Shown one piece after another: positions 34,705 to 48,000 of a stretch of DNA of 64,000 nt. Origin of the DNA: Symsagittifera roscoffensis (taxonomy: Eukaryota > Xenacoelomorpha > Acoela > Convolutidae); the NCBI RefSeq assembly GCF_963678635.1, contig NC_087062.1, positions 15,239,789-15,303,788 of the forward strand, given 5' to 3'. Every line of letters starts with the position of its first letter. The first letter of the stretch is position 1. Below the pieces are notes generated by a model. That model was not told where the DNA came from. It saw nothing but the letters and a program-made list of their open reading frames with translations, and did no database searches. Made by a program: the position numbers and the translations under genes.

Positions 34705-36950
34705 GAAGTGATTCTGCGGCATTTGGCATTTGTGAAAAAGTTGTAAGTGGACTCTTTGATATTTCATGTTGTTGGTAGCGGGATTTCTTAGGGTAGCGGG
34801 ATTTCATTTTGCACTTGCGTTGGTTGATAAGAATCTGTAATAAATGGGTTTTGTGAATAAAATTTATTATTTTGAGATGCTAGATTTGGTCTAGGTTGTC
34901 GTAGATAATGTTCTTGTGTATATGGTTCAAAAATATCTGGTTGGCTTACGTGGTAAGAGTGAGGTCTTTGGTTATGATAAAACTGTGGATTATTTTGATT
35001 ATAATAATCTTCATCATCTGATGAAAGATAATTAGATGTATAAAAAGGTGTTTGATGTTTATTTCTGTTTGCTGTTTTTTTAATTTTGATTTTGCTGAAA
35101 AAATGGATAATTTTCGCTTTGGTCTTGTGAAACTCGTGGGTAATTATTGAAATTACTGAGTTTGATGATGCTTATTGGAAATTTTGTCTGTGCAAAAATG
35201 AATGATTTTGTGTATTTGTTTGAGGGTGTTTAGTTGTTTGTGGTCTATTTACATAGTTATAATTACGTTCTGCAAAATTATTTCTAGTGAATGTTCTTTG
35301 TTTTTGCGATGGTTTTGTCATTGGTCAAAATGTTTGGTAATCCATATGTGAATATTTTGGAACAACGGAGGGTTTAACCGTAGATTGTAACGTTACCTGT
35401 GGTAATGTCGGATTTTTGGGTCTTGGAGTTGTAAGATTTGGATGTATTGGTGAAATAATTTGTTGCTTTGTTGTTGTTACTGTTTCAACTATTTCTTCAT
35501 TTGCGAAAAGTGATGGTGTTTGAATATCTTGTTGTGTAAGATTTCTAGTTCCTTTTAGGTTTTCTTGTTGTATGAGGGTTGAGTTTAAACTATTGTTTCC
35601 TATTCTTTCGGGCAGGAATGAATTATAGTTTAAAGGTGTTGCGTCAATTGTGAGTGGATACACCTTAACAAATTTTTATTAATAGAAATTGTGATGATTG
35701 CTTGACTTGAAATATCTGTTGGTATGTTCAGGAAAAGTGGATGATACCATTCGGGGTCCCAAACATAATCTGATTGTTCTGCTAAGACAGTGTCGTCAGT
35801 AGAATTTTGAAGTCTAAATTTTTTTCTTGCTTGTGAGATTAAATCAATATTATGTGTGAAAGAATCAATGATAAACCATGCCAATATTTTTTGTAAATCG
35901 TGTTTAACATTCTGTGAAAATTCGTTGCTGGTTAAAGTTTCACGGATTATGTTGAACTTTGCAATTTCACATCTTACAGTTGTGTGTCTAGATGTTTGAA
36001 CTGGTGAAGCTCCTTGAGATTCTGTATTTTCTAGTATAGAAAGATAAGTATAGATTGTTGAAAATACATCGTTAGTGAATAGTGAATTCGCTCTTCGTAA
36101 GTTTTGATGTTGTATATTTTTTATATATTCTGTGAATACTCTTGAAAATTCTATATCTACGTCGTCTGTTTGAAGTAGATATCTACCATGAAACTACTTG
36201 GTGAGTTTATTTTTATGGTATAGATTCCGCACTGTTGTGTTACATTACATATTCCTTTTAAATAGTGATCAATAATTTGTCTTTTTAATTTTACTTCTGG
36301 TATTTCTGCTATACGTGGACTAGTTGCTTTTTCGAATAAATTTGAGATTAAATTTTGACAAAATTGTGTTTGTCCTCTATCATCAGTGAGTGAGTTGATT
36401 AAAAATGGAAAAATGGAGTTTTCATCTTCGTTTTCTTCATTTTGACTAATTTTTGTGTTTTATGACTGTCAATGTGTAGTTTTCAATGTGTTTTATTGGT
36501 TGATTCCAATTGTATAGACGTCCTGATTTGTTTTTGTGTGGCTTTTTTATTCTTCGTTTTCCTTGTATTAACGATTGTGATGTGGTTTTGAGTCGGAAAA
36601 ATATAGTGTATCATTAACTTGATAATTTTTATTTATGGAGTCTTTTAACCTGTAAAGTTCTTTTAATTTACTGGTTTCTGATTCGGAGACTGCGTTTCTT
36701 CGCTTTGAAAATCTTTTTCGTGTAATTTGTCTTTGTTTCTTAAACATTTCCTTGTGATTGTCTTTCGTTTTGTTCTAATATGTCCTATTGTTTGTTTGTG
36801 TGGAGTAATTACGAGGTCATATTTTTCGTTGTTTATTTCACAATTGTGTAAAATGATTGTTTGTTTATTTCCTAGATTGTCTAGTGACATAAGATTTAGG
36901 AGGACGGGTGCAATATTTGGATTAATGATTTTTTATGTCTTAAACGGTTA
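34705..36950 (-). pseudogene. E2 gag 5' half, outer (duplicated) copy
   Basis: Colinear with 32,190-34,390. Shared blocks are IILHNCEINNEKYDLVITPH versus IILRNCLIKNDRYDLVITPQ, YVWDPEWYHPLFLNIP, and a TTTKQQIISPIHP block. At about 34,700 the capsid beginning of this copy ('ttctgcggcatttggcatttg') is joined directly to leader sequence of the inner copy. The leader regions also match (34,400-34,700 versus 36,950-37,250). Copies are well diverged, so the duplication is not recent. Confidence 0.7.
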
Positions 36951-37830
36951 GTCCTTACAATTTTTTTTGGTTAGCCTAACTTGGGTCATGTATTTCAGGG
37001 TTGGAGAGAAAAGTATATATCGATTCCTGAGAATGATTTTTATTTTCTACTGGCTAATATAAGTTAAGGTGTTAACTTACTTAATCTTAATTAGGGGTAG
37101 TGATTGTGACCAAGTGTTGGAGAATAGTAAATCGATCCACAAAGTTCAGGTATAATTAGAACACAAATAGTTCGTTAGATACTATTTTAAACTTCCTAAG
37201 TTTAGGTAATATCCCGGGTCAGGTAAGAGGGGGCTCAAGGGAAGGATGAGTAACCGAGGTTCTTCACCGTCTAATTTAATTAAAATTGTTAGTTTCTCAA
37301 ATACTTTTATTAGTCCTGGGTAGTTTATAAGGGTTGGGAAGTGAGTCGACATTTGAGGTCCTTAGACATTTTTAAAACTATGGGATGGGGAGAACAAAAT
37401 TGTTCTAATTTGATCTAAGGAAAGCCTTGATGATCAGTATTTGAGTAAGATAACTTTAGTTTTAATTGAATTTAAAGATCCAATGAAAGCCTTGATGATC
37501 TGTTTATGACAAGAAGTGAATTATAGAAAAGCAAAAATAAGCCTTGATAAGTTTTTATGTAAAAGTTTAAGAAAATTTAAAGGTTTTTTTTTCAGATGAT
37601 GTTAGTTTTTCTCGTTTATGCTGCAATGTTTTTGGTAATGAAGCTGAGATGAGCAAATTTATGTGTGTTAATTCGTGAAACTAACATTGAATTTTAATAA
37701 TAACTAGTTTTTGTATTTTTTTAATCAATAAATTGTTTATTCAAAAGTTTTGATTTTCTGCAGATTTTGGGGGAAGCGACTTGTGCTCTTTTTATCATTC
37801 ATTATTGTATAGATAGTCTTCAAATAATTT
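36951..37830 (-). other. E2 leader or intron
   Basis: Non-coding sequence between the first-exon candidate and gag. Contains repeats of 'agccttgatga' (about 37,424, 37,489 and 37,541). Confidence 0.4.
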
Positions 37831-38064
37831 TCATGTCAGTAAATGAAAATTTAAACTTACTGCATAAAGTATTCTAAATACAAAAATTTGTTCCGGTTTC
37901 CGTCGAACTATCATGTAGTAAAGTGGTCCGTTTTCTGATCGTTGTTCGCGCCTTGATCTTGGTCTTCTGGCAATACCTGGTGTTTCTTGTTTTGTTCGGA
38001 ACATTGGCGTAGATTTATTGAGACGTAGAGACACTTCTGTTAAATTTTCCATTCCGTCTAACAT
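37831..38064 (-). CDS. E2 possible 5' coding exon with splice donor
   Basis: ATG at 38,064 opens a 77-codon frame (MLDGMENLTEVSLRLNKS, then RRPRSRREQRSE, then PLYYMIVRRKPEQIFVFR). A strong donor GCA|GTAAGT lies near 37,860, before the frame runs into T-rich sequence. The basic Arg-rich middle would suit an element-encoded RNA-binding N-terminus, but it could equally be the first exon of a host gene. An upstream TATA-like box (38,176-38,183) supports a transcription start. Confidence 0.35.
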   Translation of the reverse strand: MLDGMENLTEVSLRLNKSTPMFRTKQETPGIARRPRSRREQRSENGPLYYMIVRRKPEQIFVFRILYAVSLNFHLLT

Positions 38065-38134
38065 TTTTGCAATCTTGCAATTGTCAAATTCTAAGTTCTA
38101 TTGTCTAATTCTAAGTCAGTTAAGGTCTTGTTCG

Positions 38135-38183
38135 AGACATTTGGTCGCACCAGTTGTGTTATGACCTTTGGCATGTATTTATA
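38135..38183 (-). promoter_or_regulatory. TATA-like box and possible primer-binding site upstream of E2
   Basis: On the minus strand CTCTATAAATACATG (TATAAATA at 38,183-38,176) is followed by ...AACACA, AC and TGGTGCGACCAAATGTC (from 38,152). The TGG after an ACA end resembles an LTR/PBS junction, but I cannot find the rest of an LTR pair, so this is tentative. Confidence 0.3.
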
Positions 38184-38531
38184 GAGTAATTTCAGATAAG
38201 GTACACCGTCTGTTCGTCACGCTATCTTACGTTCGGCCGGATAGATTCGTGCAATTTCTTAGTCTAATACCAATCTTAATCTTACTCTTATATCGCCTAG
38301 TCTAGATAGATTAGTTCTTGAAGTTTATCCAGTAGGAGAACAACTGTATTCAAAGATATGAAAGTCTTTTTAAAATTTTTTTAATGTCATAAACTGCGTT
38401 AAACGTGTCAGGGCGAACAGGTAAACAAGTTTTTACATTTCTTACAGACAGAAAGCCGTGTGAACAATTTTTGAACAGTTTTATTTGGTACTTTTACGAG
38501 GGTCGGACACTGGAAAAGAGTTTGGTAAATC

Positions 38532-38750
38532 GGCTCTTTTTCCTTCAGCCCCCCCCCCCCCCCCCCCCACCTCACACGAGCTTCAATATATATCTGTAAC
38601 GAGTGGTTTTAAGAGGTTGAGTATGAAGACCAAATATGTTTGTCGTGGCTTTATTAGTCCGTATGTAATTTTTCATTACAATCGGACAATGTGATCAACA
38701 AATTTACATGTAAAAATTTGCAGGTGGGGGGGGGCGAAGGAAAAAGAGCC
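38532..38750. mobile_element. MITE with 8-bp target duplication, copy 1
   Basis: Ends GGCTCTTTTTCC.. and ..GGAAAAAGAGCC are inverted repeats. Flanked by a perfect 8-bp duplication GGTAAATC (38,524-38,531 and 38,751-38,758). Next to the ends are C-rich (left) and G-rich (right) homopolymers. The interior shares 'gaagaccaaatatgtttgtc' with the copies at 39,683 and 43,825. No coding capacity. 8-bp duplications point to a hAT- or P-type transposase in trans. Confidence 0.85.
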
Positions 38751-39044
38751 GGTAAATCAAATTGAGACACCCAGAAACCGGTTGATAAATTTTTTTCAAG
38801 TATTTGAATCTGTAGATCCGTTCTTCATGTTCGACACTGATTAGCGTTGAGCTGATTTGTCTTCCCGGAATTACACTGCAAACTGCATTTATTACACAGC
38901 GACATAATCGAAGTCAGAAGTCAAAAATGCGGGTTTGTTACCGTCGGTTCCGCAAAGAACGCAATTCGTCTTTTTTGATAATTTTGCACGTGCCGTGAAA
39001 TAAGTACCAAGTCTGAAAAGAAATTTTAAAAGAAGTTATCTAGT

Positions 39045-39053
39045 TATATAAAA
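39045..39053 (+). promoter_or_regulatory. TATA box of the alpha-tubulin gene
   Basis: TATATAAAA lies 39 bases upstream of the start codon at 39,092. Transcription starting about 30 bases downstream of the box would leave a 5' UTR of roughly 10-20 nt. Confidence 0.65.
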
Positions 39054-39091
39054 CCAGATCGGATTGGCGCGGAGTTTACGTACGGGTCAGG

Positions 39092-42000
39092 ATGCGTGAA
39101 ATCATTTCACTTCACTTGGGACAATGTGGCTCTCAAATAGGAATGGCGTGCTGGGAATTGTACTGCCTAGAGCATGGCATCAAACCCGACGCGACTATGG
39201 ACCCCGCCTTCGCCGAGTTTATGAGCCGAGAGTCAGTGACGACTCGAAACGAGACGGCGTTTCAGACGTTTTTCCACCAGAACTCGTGTGACAAGTTCGT
39301 GCCGAGAGCTATTTTCATTGACACCGAGCCGACGGTGGTAGACGAGATCCGAACGGGGGCTTACTCGAGGCTGTTCCACCCAACTCGGCTGCTGAGCGGG
39401 AAGGAGGATGCGGCCAATAACTATGCGAGGGGGAAGTACACTATAGGCCGAGACATGGGAGATATTTGCATGGATTCTCTCAGAAAGGTATTGATAACTA
39501 TATATCACTAAAAAGCTACACTGGTGGACAAAATTAAACCCAAATTTACGTTTTTATTCTCTAAAACACCGTTTTTGTATGTCCTTTTTGGACAACATTT
39601 AATTAGGTTTTCAGCAAAAGTTTCACATAGACCATGAGAAATTCATCCATCCGAGCTGCCATCTATGAAAATATCATTATTTGGCTCTTTTTCCTTTTCC
39701 CCCCACCTCACACAAGCATCAATTTTATGGTCTAATGAGTAGTTTTACAAGGTTAATTATGAAGACCAAATATGTTGTCATGACTTAATTTATCAGCATG
39801 TCAATTTTCATGACAATCGGACTATGTGAACAGTAATTTTAATCAAGAAAAACTGCAGGTGGGGGGGGGGGGGGGGGGAGGAAAAAGAGCCCACTATTTG
39901 ATAACAAAGACTTTCCAGTGTAATCCGGGTCTGAGCACGCAGTTTTCCTCATCTGCACTAGGTTTTGGATCGGAGTGAACACTTTCTCGACTAAGATGAG
40001 TAAAAAAATTGTTCAAGCCCCATGAAACTTTCTCAGTGAGAAAATTGAGATAATCAGTGTGAAAGTTCCACTAAACTCGGCTGTTACTTTTTTTTTTCAC
40101 TCGGATTGAAAAACTTAGTGCAGGTATGGAAACTGGCGTTTTCAGACACAAATTACTCTGGAAAGTCTTTGAAATCAAATATTGATTCTTTCATAGATGG
40201 TAGCGTTGATGATTTTCTCATTGTCCAGGTAAAACTTTTGCTGAAAGTAAATGTTGTCCATAATAAACATAAAAATTGGCATTTTAGAGAAGACAAAACT
40301 GTGAAATTGCGCATAATTTTCTCCATTAGTGAATTAGTAAAAAAGAGTCGAAATCAACAAGGAAGAAATGCTGGCTATCAATATGGTGCAAGCCGAAATG
40401 AGGCAATTTCATCTAATTTAGCTTCAAACAGGTCCTTTTCCTGTTTTTTTTTGCCTTTTTCTTTAAATAAATTTTACAAACATGAGTCCAAATGCCTTTT
40501 GAATTGCCGTTCATTTCAGTTTATTGCAATTTTCCGCAGTAATATTATTCCAATTTTGTAATCAAATTTTTCTTTTTCATTCATAAGCATTTAGAGGGTA
40601 TAACCAAAAACAACCCATATTTGTACAACAATGCTAGTCAGATGTTTGGCCTATTTTTAGTTCTTTATAAACCTTCTAAAATTATATTCAAAACTCTGCT
40701 AAAAACACTAGGTTTTGGCGTGTTAAACTTCAACAGTTGGAGTAAGCGGACAAGTCAAGCAAAACTTCTAAATTCAAATTGTTTTATGAACCAGAACAAT
40801 GGGAAACTCAAAAGCGCACCCTATGTTCAACATTTGAAATTTACCACCTAAACTCACAAACTAAGTTTTTGATTCGCGCGTTTGAAATAAAAAAAATATA
40901 TTTATCTTATAAAACATTTACGCACATTTCGAAAACGTTTTTGTTCCGACTTTCGAAGTAAGTGAGAAATGTATTGGTTCACGGTGGATATTATGTTTAA
41001 AATAATTTCCAAAACATTTATTGCTACCTTGGGAGATCGATTGCTATATCTTCGTGAGCCCCACCGGGCGCGCAAACCATTAAAATATCCTGACTATCAG
41101 GTTCCTCTGAACGAGTCTGTATGCTCGCTTGCCTAATACTGAAAGTTAAGCGCAAAATTCCTCTGACCGTTCCTCCGAACGAGCCTATCTAAACTGCCCG
41201 TTTGCCTACTAATAAAAATTAAGCACGGTTCCAAATTGAATTGAGGCAAAGAATTGGCGTCAATAATTCCATATACAACTTGAATTAATGCTCACCACTA
41301 TTTTAACCTGATTTTACGATGGCTGTAGAACCAGCCCAACAAAACTGCTCGTTCTATACTTTTATGCTGAAAAACTAACGCGCATTAATTATGCATGGCG
41401 CACTATCCGGCACCAACCATAAAACTGTTCCTAATTGAATTGAGTCAAACAAATTTGTATTTTTAATTCGATGCACGACTCAATGTTTAAGATTTGAAAT
41501 TTAATTTTATCTGCCTAAAATTCATAGTTTGCAAACATTTTTTTACCAGACTCTATTTGAGGCCAAATGAAAGGCAGTTTTTTTTATAAAGTTTTCATTT
41601 TGATATTGTTTTTGTACTATTGCAACGAATTGCGGCTGTTGTCGTTGTTGTATTAAAATTTTCATGGTTAATAAGCAACCTTACTGTCTCCTCAAAACTC
41701 GAAAACGCAAAGAACCAAAAGAGTAGTGGTTCTTTTTAACGTCGCAGTCAGCAACCAAAAAAAATCTTATAGAAGAATCGAGAATGCCATCTTTTGAAAA
41801 GCTTTTAAAATTGATATGAATTCAAAAATGAAATAACGAAAAAGTTGACAAAAGTTTATCTGTATCGGAAAACTTTGGTCTTTTTTTCACTCTTATACTA
41901 ATTTCCATAATTTAGAAGGCTAGTGTGTTAGGTTACTTGTGACTTCTAAAGGCTCTTTTTCTTTTCCGCCACCTCAAAATTTTTTACTAATGAAATTTCG

Positions 42001-45000
42001 TTCCATCGTTCAAAAGTTATGAAAATTGGCACGCGAACTAATAAAGACATGAAAAACACATTTAGTTTTCATGATTAACCTTCTAAATCACTCGTTACAA
42101 CATAAACTTGATGCTTGGGTGCGGTGGGGAGGGAAAAGGTTATTCATAATTTTTATTTGACCTGTTATTATGGCTATACTTTTGATTTTACAAAAAAATG
42201 TAAGAAGAAAAACAACCTGTTCACCATTGTTGGTTTGCTCAACATGCTACGTTTTATGGCATTATGACAATATAAAGTCGTTTTTTTTAGAATTGAAATT
42301 AAAAGGTGGGTTGAAAAACAGCCTGCTGTTCAATTTTCAATCTTTCCTGCAACTCAACAAAACTGCTGAAAATAATGAGGCACATAAAAATCAAAATTAT
42401 AATTTTTTCAATTTGGTTACAAGGGTAGGCAGATTCAACCAAGGGTGTTAGGTTACTTGTGACTTCTAAAGGCTCTTTTTCTTTTCCGCCACCTCAAAAT
42501 TTTTACTAATGAAATTTCGTTCCATCGTTCAAAAGTTATGAAAATTGGCACGCGAACTAATAAAGACATGAAAAACACATTTAGTTTTCATGATTAACCT
42601 TCTAAATCACTCGTTACAACATAAAATTGATGCTTGGGTGCGGTGGGGAGGGAAAAGGTTATTCATAATTTTTATTTGACCTGTTATTATGGCTATACTT
42701 TTGATTTTACAAAAAAATGTAAGAAGAAAAACAACCTGTTCACCATTGTTGGTTTGCTCAACATGCTACGTTTTATGGCATTATGACAATATAAAGTAGT
42801 TTTTTTTTAGAATTGAAATTAAAAGGTGGGTTGAAAAACAGCCTGCTGTTCAATTTTCAATCTTTCCTGCAACTCAACAAAACTGCTGAAAATAATGAGG
42901 CACATAAAAATCAAAATTATAATTTTTTCAATTTGGTTACAAGGGTAGGCAGATTCAACCAAGGGTGTTAGGTTACTTGTGACTTCTAAAGGCTCTTTTT
43001 CTTTTCCGCCACCTCAAAATTTTTACTAATGAAATTTCGTTCCATCGTTCAAAAGTTATGAAAATTGGCACGCGAACTAATAAAGACATGAAAAACACAT
43101 TTAGTTTTCATGATTAACCTTCTAAATCACTCGTTACAACATAAAATTGATGCTTGGGTGCGGTGGGGAGGGAAAAGGTTATTCATAATTTTTATTTGAC
43201 CTGTTATTATGGCTATACTTTTGATTTTACAAAAAAAATGTAAGAAGAAAAACAACCTGTTCACCATTGTTGGTTTGCTCAACATGCTACGTTTTATGGC
43301 ATTATGACAATATAAAGTCGTTTTTTTTTAAATTGAAATTAATAGGTGGGTTGAAAAACAGCCTGCGGTTCAATTTCCAATCTTTCCTGCAGCTCAACAA
43401 AACTGCTGAAAATAATGAGGCACATAAAAATCAAAATTATAATTTTTTCAATTTGGTTACAAGGGTAGGCAGATTGACACAACAATCAATTAACTTTGTT
43501 TGAGTAATTTTTTTCCCAACTCTATTAAGTTAACTGAAAATTATTACACACTTTTTATTGTTCTTATACTAGGCTTAACATAATCAAAAGTTAATTGGCT
43601 TTACTCTAGCTGTCTTAAACAAACGACTAACATTAAATGATCTGATGCAATTAGTTTTACAAGAAACATATGTATTGAATTAATTGAAAAAATCTCTTAA
43701 GAACTGTAATTATCTTAGAGTTCGACTGCGAAATAAGCACAGAGGGAAGACGGAGTTTTGCACCAGTTGCAATATCATACAAAAAGCTGAGAAAAATTTT
43801 TAAAATTATAACAAAAGGAATGAAGGCTCTTTTTCCTTTTCCCCCCACCTCACACGAACATGAATTTTATTGTGTAACGGGTGGTTTTACAAGGTTAATT
43901 ATGAAGACCAAATATGTTTGTCATAACCTAATTAGTCCGTATGTTAATTTTCATAACAATTGAACAAAGTGAACATAATTTTTACAGATAAAATTTTGCA
44001 GGTGGGGGGGGAAGCAAAAAGAGCAGAAATGAAAAACTCAAAAAATAGATAAATCAAAATGAAAACAACTAATTGAAAAAATAATTGAAAACAGCTGAGC
44101 AGAAATCTTTTAAGCCAAAAAATTTCAAAAAGGTTGATAACAAGTTTTTGAGCGCTTCTCACCCTGAACATAGGCACGCAAAAGATGCAAAATGAGGCCA
44201 CAAAGCCATGTATGTTTGTTTGGTTCAAAAACTATTCAACCGAAAATAAGAAAAGAAAAAAAAAGAAAAAATGAAATTTGAACAGAACGATTTGGTGAAA
44301 ATACAACTAACATGAAAACAATTTTTGAATAAAATGGATATTTAACATGCTAATATGCACAAAATGTATTAATTGCGTTAATTTAATTGCCAACAGAGGC
44401 GTCCAGGTACTGAGACTAGATGAGTCCAATGAAGAGAGTACACAACAAAATAAACAAAGTAGTTAACAAGAAAACAGTCTTGTACCCGGTTGCAGGATAC
44501 TTGCTATCGCAAGTGTATTAAAGCGGAAAAATTGGAAAAAGTCTGAACGCTTCCTATTATTTGTTTCTTTTAATAATCTGTTGTTCTTTCTTATTGCGTG
44601 GGGTATTTTTTAAGTCAATTTTTGTCTTAAAACAATGCGTTTTGGAACAAATTTCCTAATAGCATCTAAAAAATGTGGGGTTATTTTCCACTTTGTGTTT
44701 TAACTCGGATCAGCGTAGTTGCTTTTAATTTTTGATCAGCGACTTGATCAGCCATGATTTTTGCAAGGTGAACAAACTTAAAACTTAATGTTGTGAACAA
44801 TTTTTTTTCATACATTGCTTTGTAACATAACACATTTAGCTATTAAAACATTTGAGAAATTTATAAAATTGTAAAATATGAAATTTGAGGCAAAGTAAAA
44901 AAAGACGCATACAGTTTACCGGAGCTCAAGAGTAAAAAATGCATCTGTGAATATTACTGGTAAAATTACCGGGGTTTGAATTTCGCTAACTTGACCAATT

Positions 45001-48000
45001 TGCAATTTGATATATTGGGCTCTTATAACACGCGTAAGTTGCAGAATAAAATGTTCCAAAACGACTTGAATTAAGTCAACTGGTTTCATTATTAGTGTAT
45101 AATATGCTAAATACATGTCTCTCTATACTTTAGTTGGCGTGCGAGGAAAAAATAAAAAAATTTAGAACCTAAAGCTAAAGAAAAGGTGAATATACTAGAG
45201 AAAAAATCAAAGTTTGGATTTAAATTGTTTTTTTTTTGTTGGAAAAAAAAGTTTTAACTAATAAAAATGATAGGTTTTAAATTTTGAAATTTTTTTTTCC
45301 ATTTTTTGTTTGTCAATTTTAGAAGGCAAATGTTGACAATTACGTTTTATTCACAGAGCATGTATGCGTTTGAATAGTTCTCAAACCACACTCCGCGCTA
45401 AAAACGATCATTACGAGTCCAGACTAAGCACAGGATAGGCGCACAATATGGTGTGTCTAGCTAAGTAACTGGAATCAAGAGGCTGTCTTCATACATGTTA
45501 AAATCTTGTCGGATCGGAAAAAAACAATCAAATAGGACGAAAAAACAAAGAAAGTTCAAAGAGAGTGTCCTTGTTGCGGAATCCGCTTACAATTCACAAA
45601 TTACACTGTTTGGCCTGGTAATGACACTAATGTGCAGAAAAGAATCGATATTTTTTGCTTATAGTTTTTGTTATGAATGTGGTCGAAAGATTGTCCGCTC
45701 TTTGCTAAGCAACCGATTATCCTTGTTTAAATGTGCAGTTAGCTAGACCAGCGTTTTTGCTGATTATAAACAGGACCGCCACGAGAAGGCCTATACAAAG
45801 CCGAAACATATATGCCTTGAAGAGCACAGCACAGTAAAGCACAATTTTTGCGACCGAGACAGTCGAAACATATCCTACTTGGGTCGATCACAGTCTATCG
45901 CACTTCTTTTGGTTGAAACATACCTTGCTTAAGTCGAACACGGCCAAGCACATTTTTTTGTCTGAAACAGTCAGAGAATGCTCAAATTTGGTCAAGACCG
46001 TAGAAAAAAACCAAACTTTGTCGGAGATAGTCGAAACTTACCGAGTTTCGGTCCAGACGGCCGAAACATAAAGTGACAACTAAGACCCGTGGAGTCGCGT
46101 GTTGTTTTTTTCCTCTCCTTTTTCTTTTAGGTGGCGGACGAGTGTGACGGGATGCAGGGCTTTGTGGTGTTCCACAGCTACGGGGGAGGCACAGGCAGTG
46201 GACTGACCTCACTCCTTCTGGAACAGATCACGAATGAGTTTGGGAAGAAGAGCAAGCTGCAGTTCCCCATCTACCCCTCCCCACAGCTGTCCACGGGGGT
46301 GGTCGAACCCTACAACAGGTGAGCCTCATTGTTTGCATATCTTACAGAAAACACCGTTTTTTCTTGAAAAATAGTTCTCTTGATTATTCATTATGTTCAA
46401 TTATTTTTGTGAGAATGTTTGCTAATTTTTCAAATTTTTGTTTTGATTCAAGTTCAAACGATCTTGCAAATAGTTATTCTGAACATCAAAAAATGATGCT
46501 TTAAGAAAATATCAATGACGCCCAAAAATGATTATATAATGAAACTCAATTAACACAGGGCAAGAAGTTTAATTGCATTTCCTTTTAAAAAAAACTTCAT
46601 TAACATTGGTTTGTGGTGATCGGATTGGTTTGTGGTGCTAACAATAGTTTATGGTGCTCGGATTATGGTGATTCCCTAAGTTTTACACATTTGTGAAATT
46701 GAAACAGTGAATTTCTGTGTCACATACTTGTGACTATAATCTGTTTTGGACTGATAACTACTTCTAAAAAATTATTAAACAACTTATTGACATTATCATT
46801 ATAATTTTCTTTCAGTGTACTTTGCACACATGCTGCTCTTGAGAATTCGGACGTGGCCTTCTCGATTGACAACGAGGCCGCCTACGAGATCTGCCGACAG
46901 AGACTGTTCGTGCAGAGACCGACCTACACCAACATCAATCGGCTAATTGCACAGGTCATCAGTGCCGTCACTTGCTCCCTCAGGTACGTCGCATTTAGCC
47001 TAGTCCTTGATTTGATTATAATTGTTTTTCTGGCATATAAATGTCCTGGCATTTCTTAAATTAGTTAAAAGTTAAGCCGGTCGAACGTGCTCTTATCTAA
47101 CTGAGGCTCATATGAAACAACCGTTTTTTTTAATTTCAAAACAGCTCTTTTTTATAGAAGATATGCGATTTTTTAAAGAAGTATGGGAAGATAAGGCAAT
47201 GAGCAGTCGTGATTGAAAAAAAAACTTTCAATCATTTGAGCATCGGTTAGTTAGGGGCACCATGAACAAGTTTGACCCATTTACTAGTTCAAGTAAACAA
47301 TGCACTTAATTTCAGTAAAGTTATTAGCCGCTTACGAATATGTAAAAGCATATATATAAATTTTCTTCAGATTTGAGGGTCCTCTGAATGTGGACTTGAC
47401 GGAGTTCCAGACAAACCTGGTGCCTTATCCGAGAATTCATTTCCCAAGTGTCACTTACTCGCCCATCGTCCCAGAGTCTCAGGTAACATTTAAAATAATT
47501 TTTTATCAGGTGTACCTGAAATCAATTTTTTCATAGCTCGATGCGTGCATTTTGTATGACAAAATCCTGTTAAACTGAACTTAGTTTAAAATTTATGCCT
47601 TTTTATTTTTGAATCAAACTTTATAGAACTTGCCATCTTATTATAGATTTTTTTGTGCAACGTTCTTTTTTGTCTCTCCTAAAAAAGGCCGTTATTTGTA
47701 AACACTACTGTGAAATTCTTAAATTTTGTCTAATCACTAAACAGCCATGACTTGGAATAGCTTTAAAAAAATAATACGAGGTGTATAGTTTTTAGTCTGG
47801 CCCTTAATAGTAAAAAAAAGTCACTATTAACAACATTATAATTGATTTGTAGGTTGAGCACGAGGACAACACGACATTTGAGATTACAAAGCAGTGCTTC
47901 AGTGAGAAGAACCACATGGTGAAGATGGACTTGAGAGACCAGAAGTACATGGCCATCACTCTGCTCTACAGGGGGGATGTGGTGCCTAAAGATGTCAATG

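Larger units (their letters stand above)
27784..38064 (-). mobile_element. E2: Ty3/Gypsy LTR element, minus strand, defective and rearranged
   Basis: Read on the minus strand the order is: short first exon candidate (38,064-37,831), gag (5' half present twice), protease, reverse transcriptase, RNase H, integrase. This domain order is that of Ty3/Gypsy. Integrase is cut at 27,784 by the junction with an inverted fragment, so the 3' end and any env or 3' LTR are missing. All domains carry stops or frameshifts. The sequence differs clearly from E1 and E3, so it represents a separate lineage. Confidence 0.8.
39488..46130 (+). other. Alpha-tubulin intron 1, transposon-filled
   Basis: A 6.6-kb intron with donor AAG|GTATTG and acceptor ttcttttag|GTG. 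It hosts MITE copies, a tandem triplication and a minisatellite (listed separately). The frame at 40,106-40,558 (151 codons; begins [20 protein letters not shown]) has no motif I recognise and is probably chance or a relic. The remaining stretches (40,560-41,090; 44,030-45,770) show nothing supportable. Confidence 0.8.

Noticed and set aside
40106-40558. 151-codon frame in tubulin intron 1 as a nested gene
   Set aside because: No motif, A/T-driven composition and Phe/Lys/Asn-rich content; no promoter or splice evidence.
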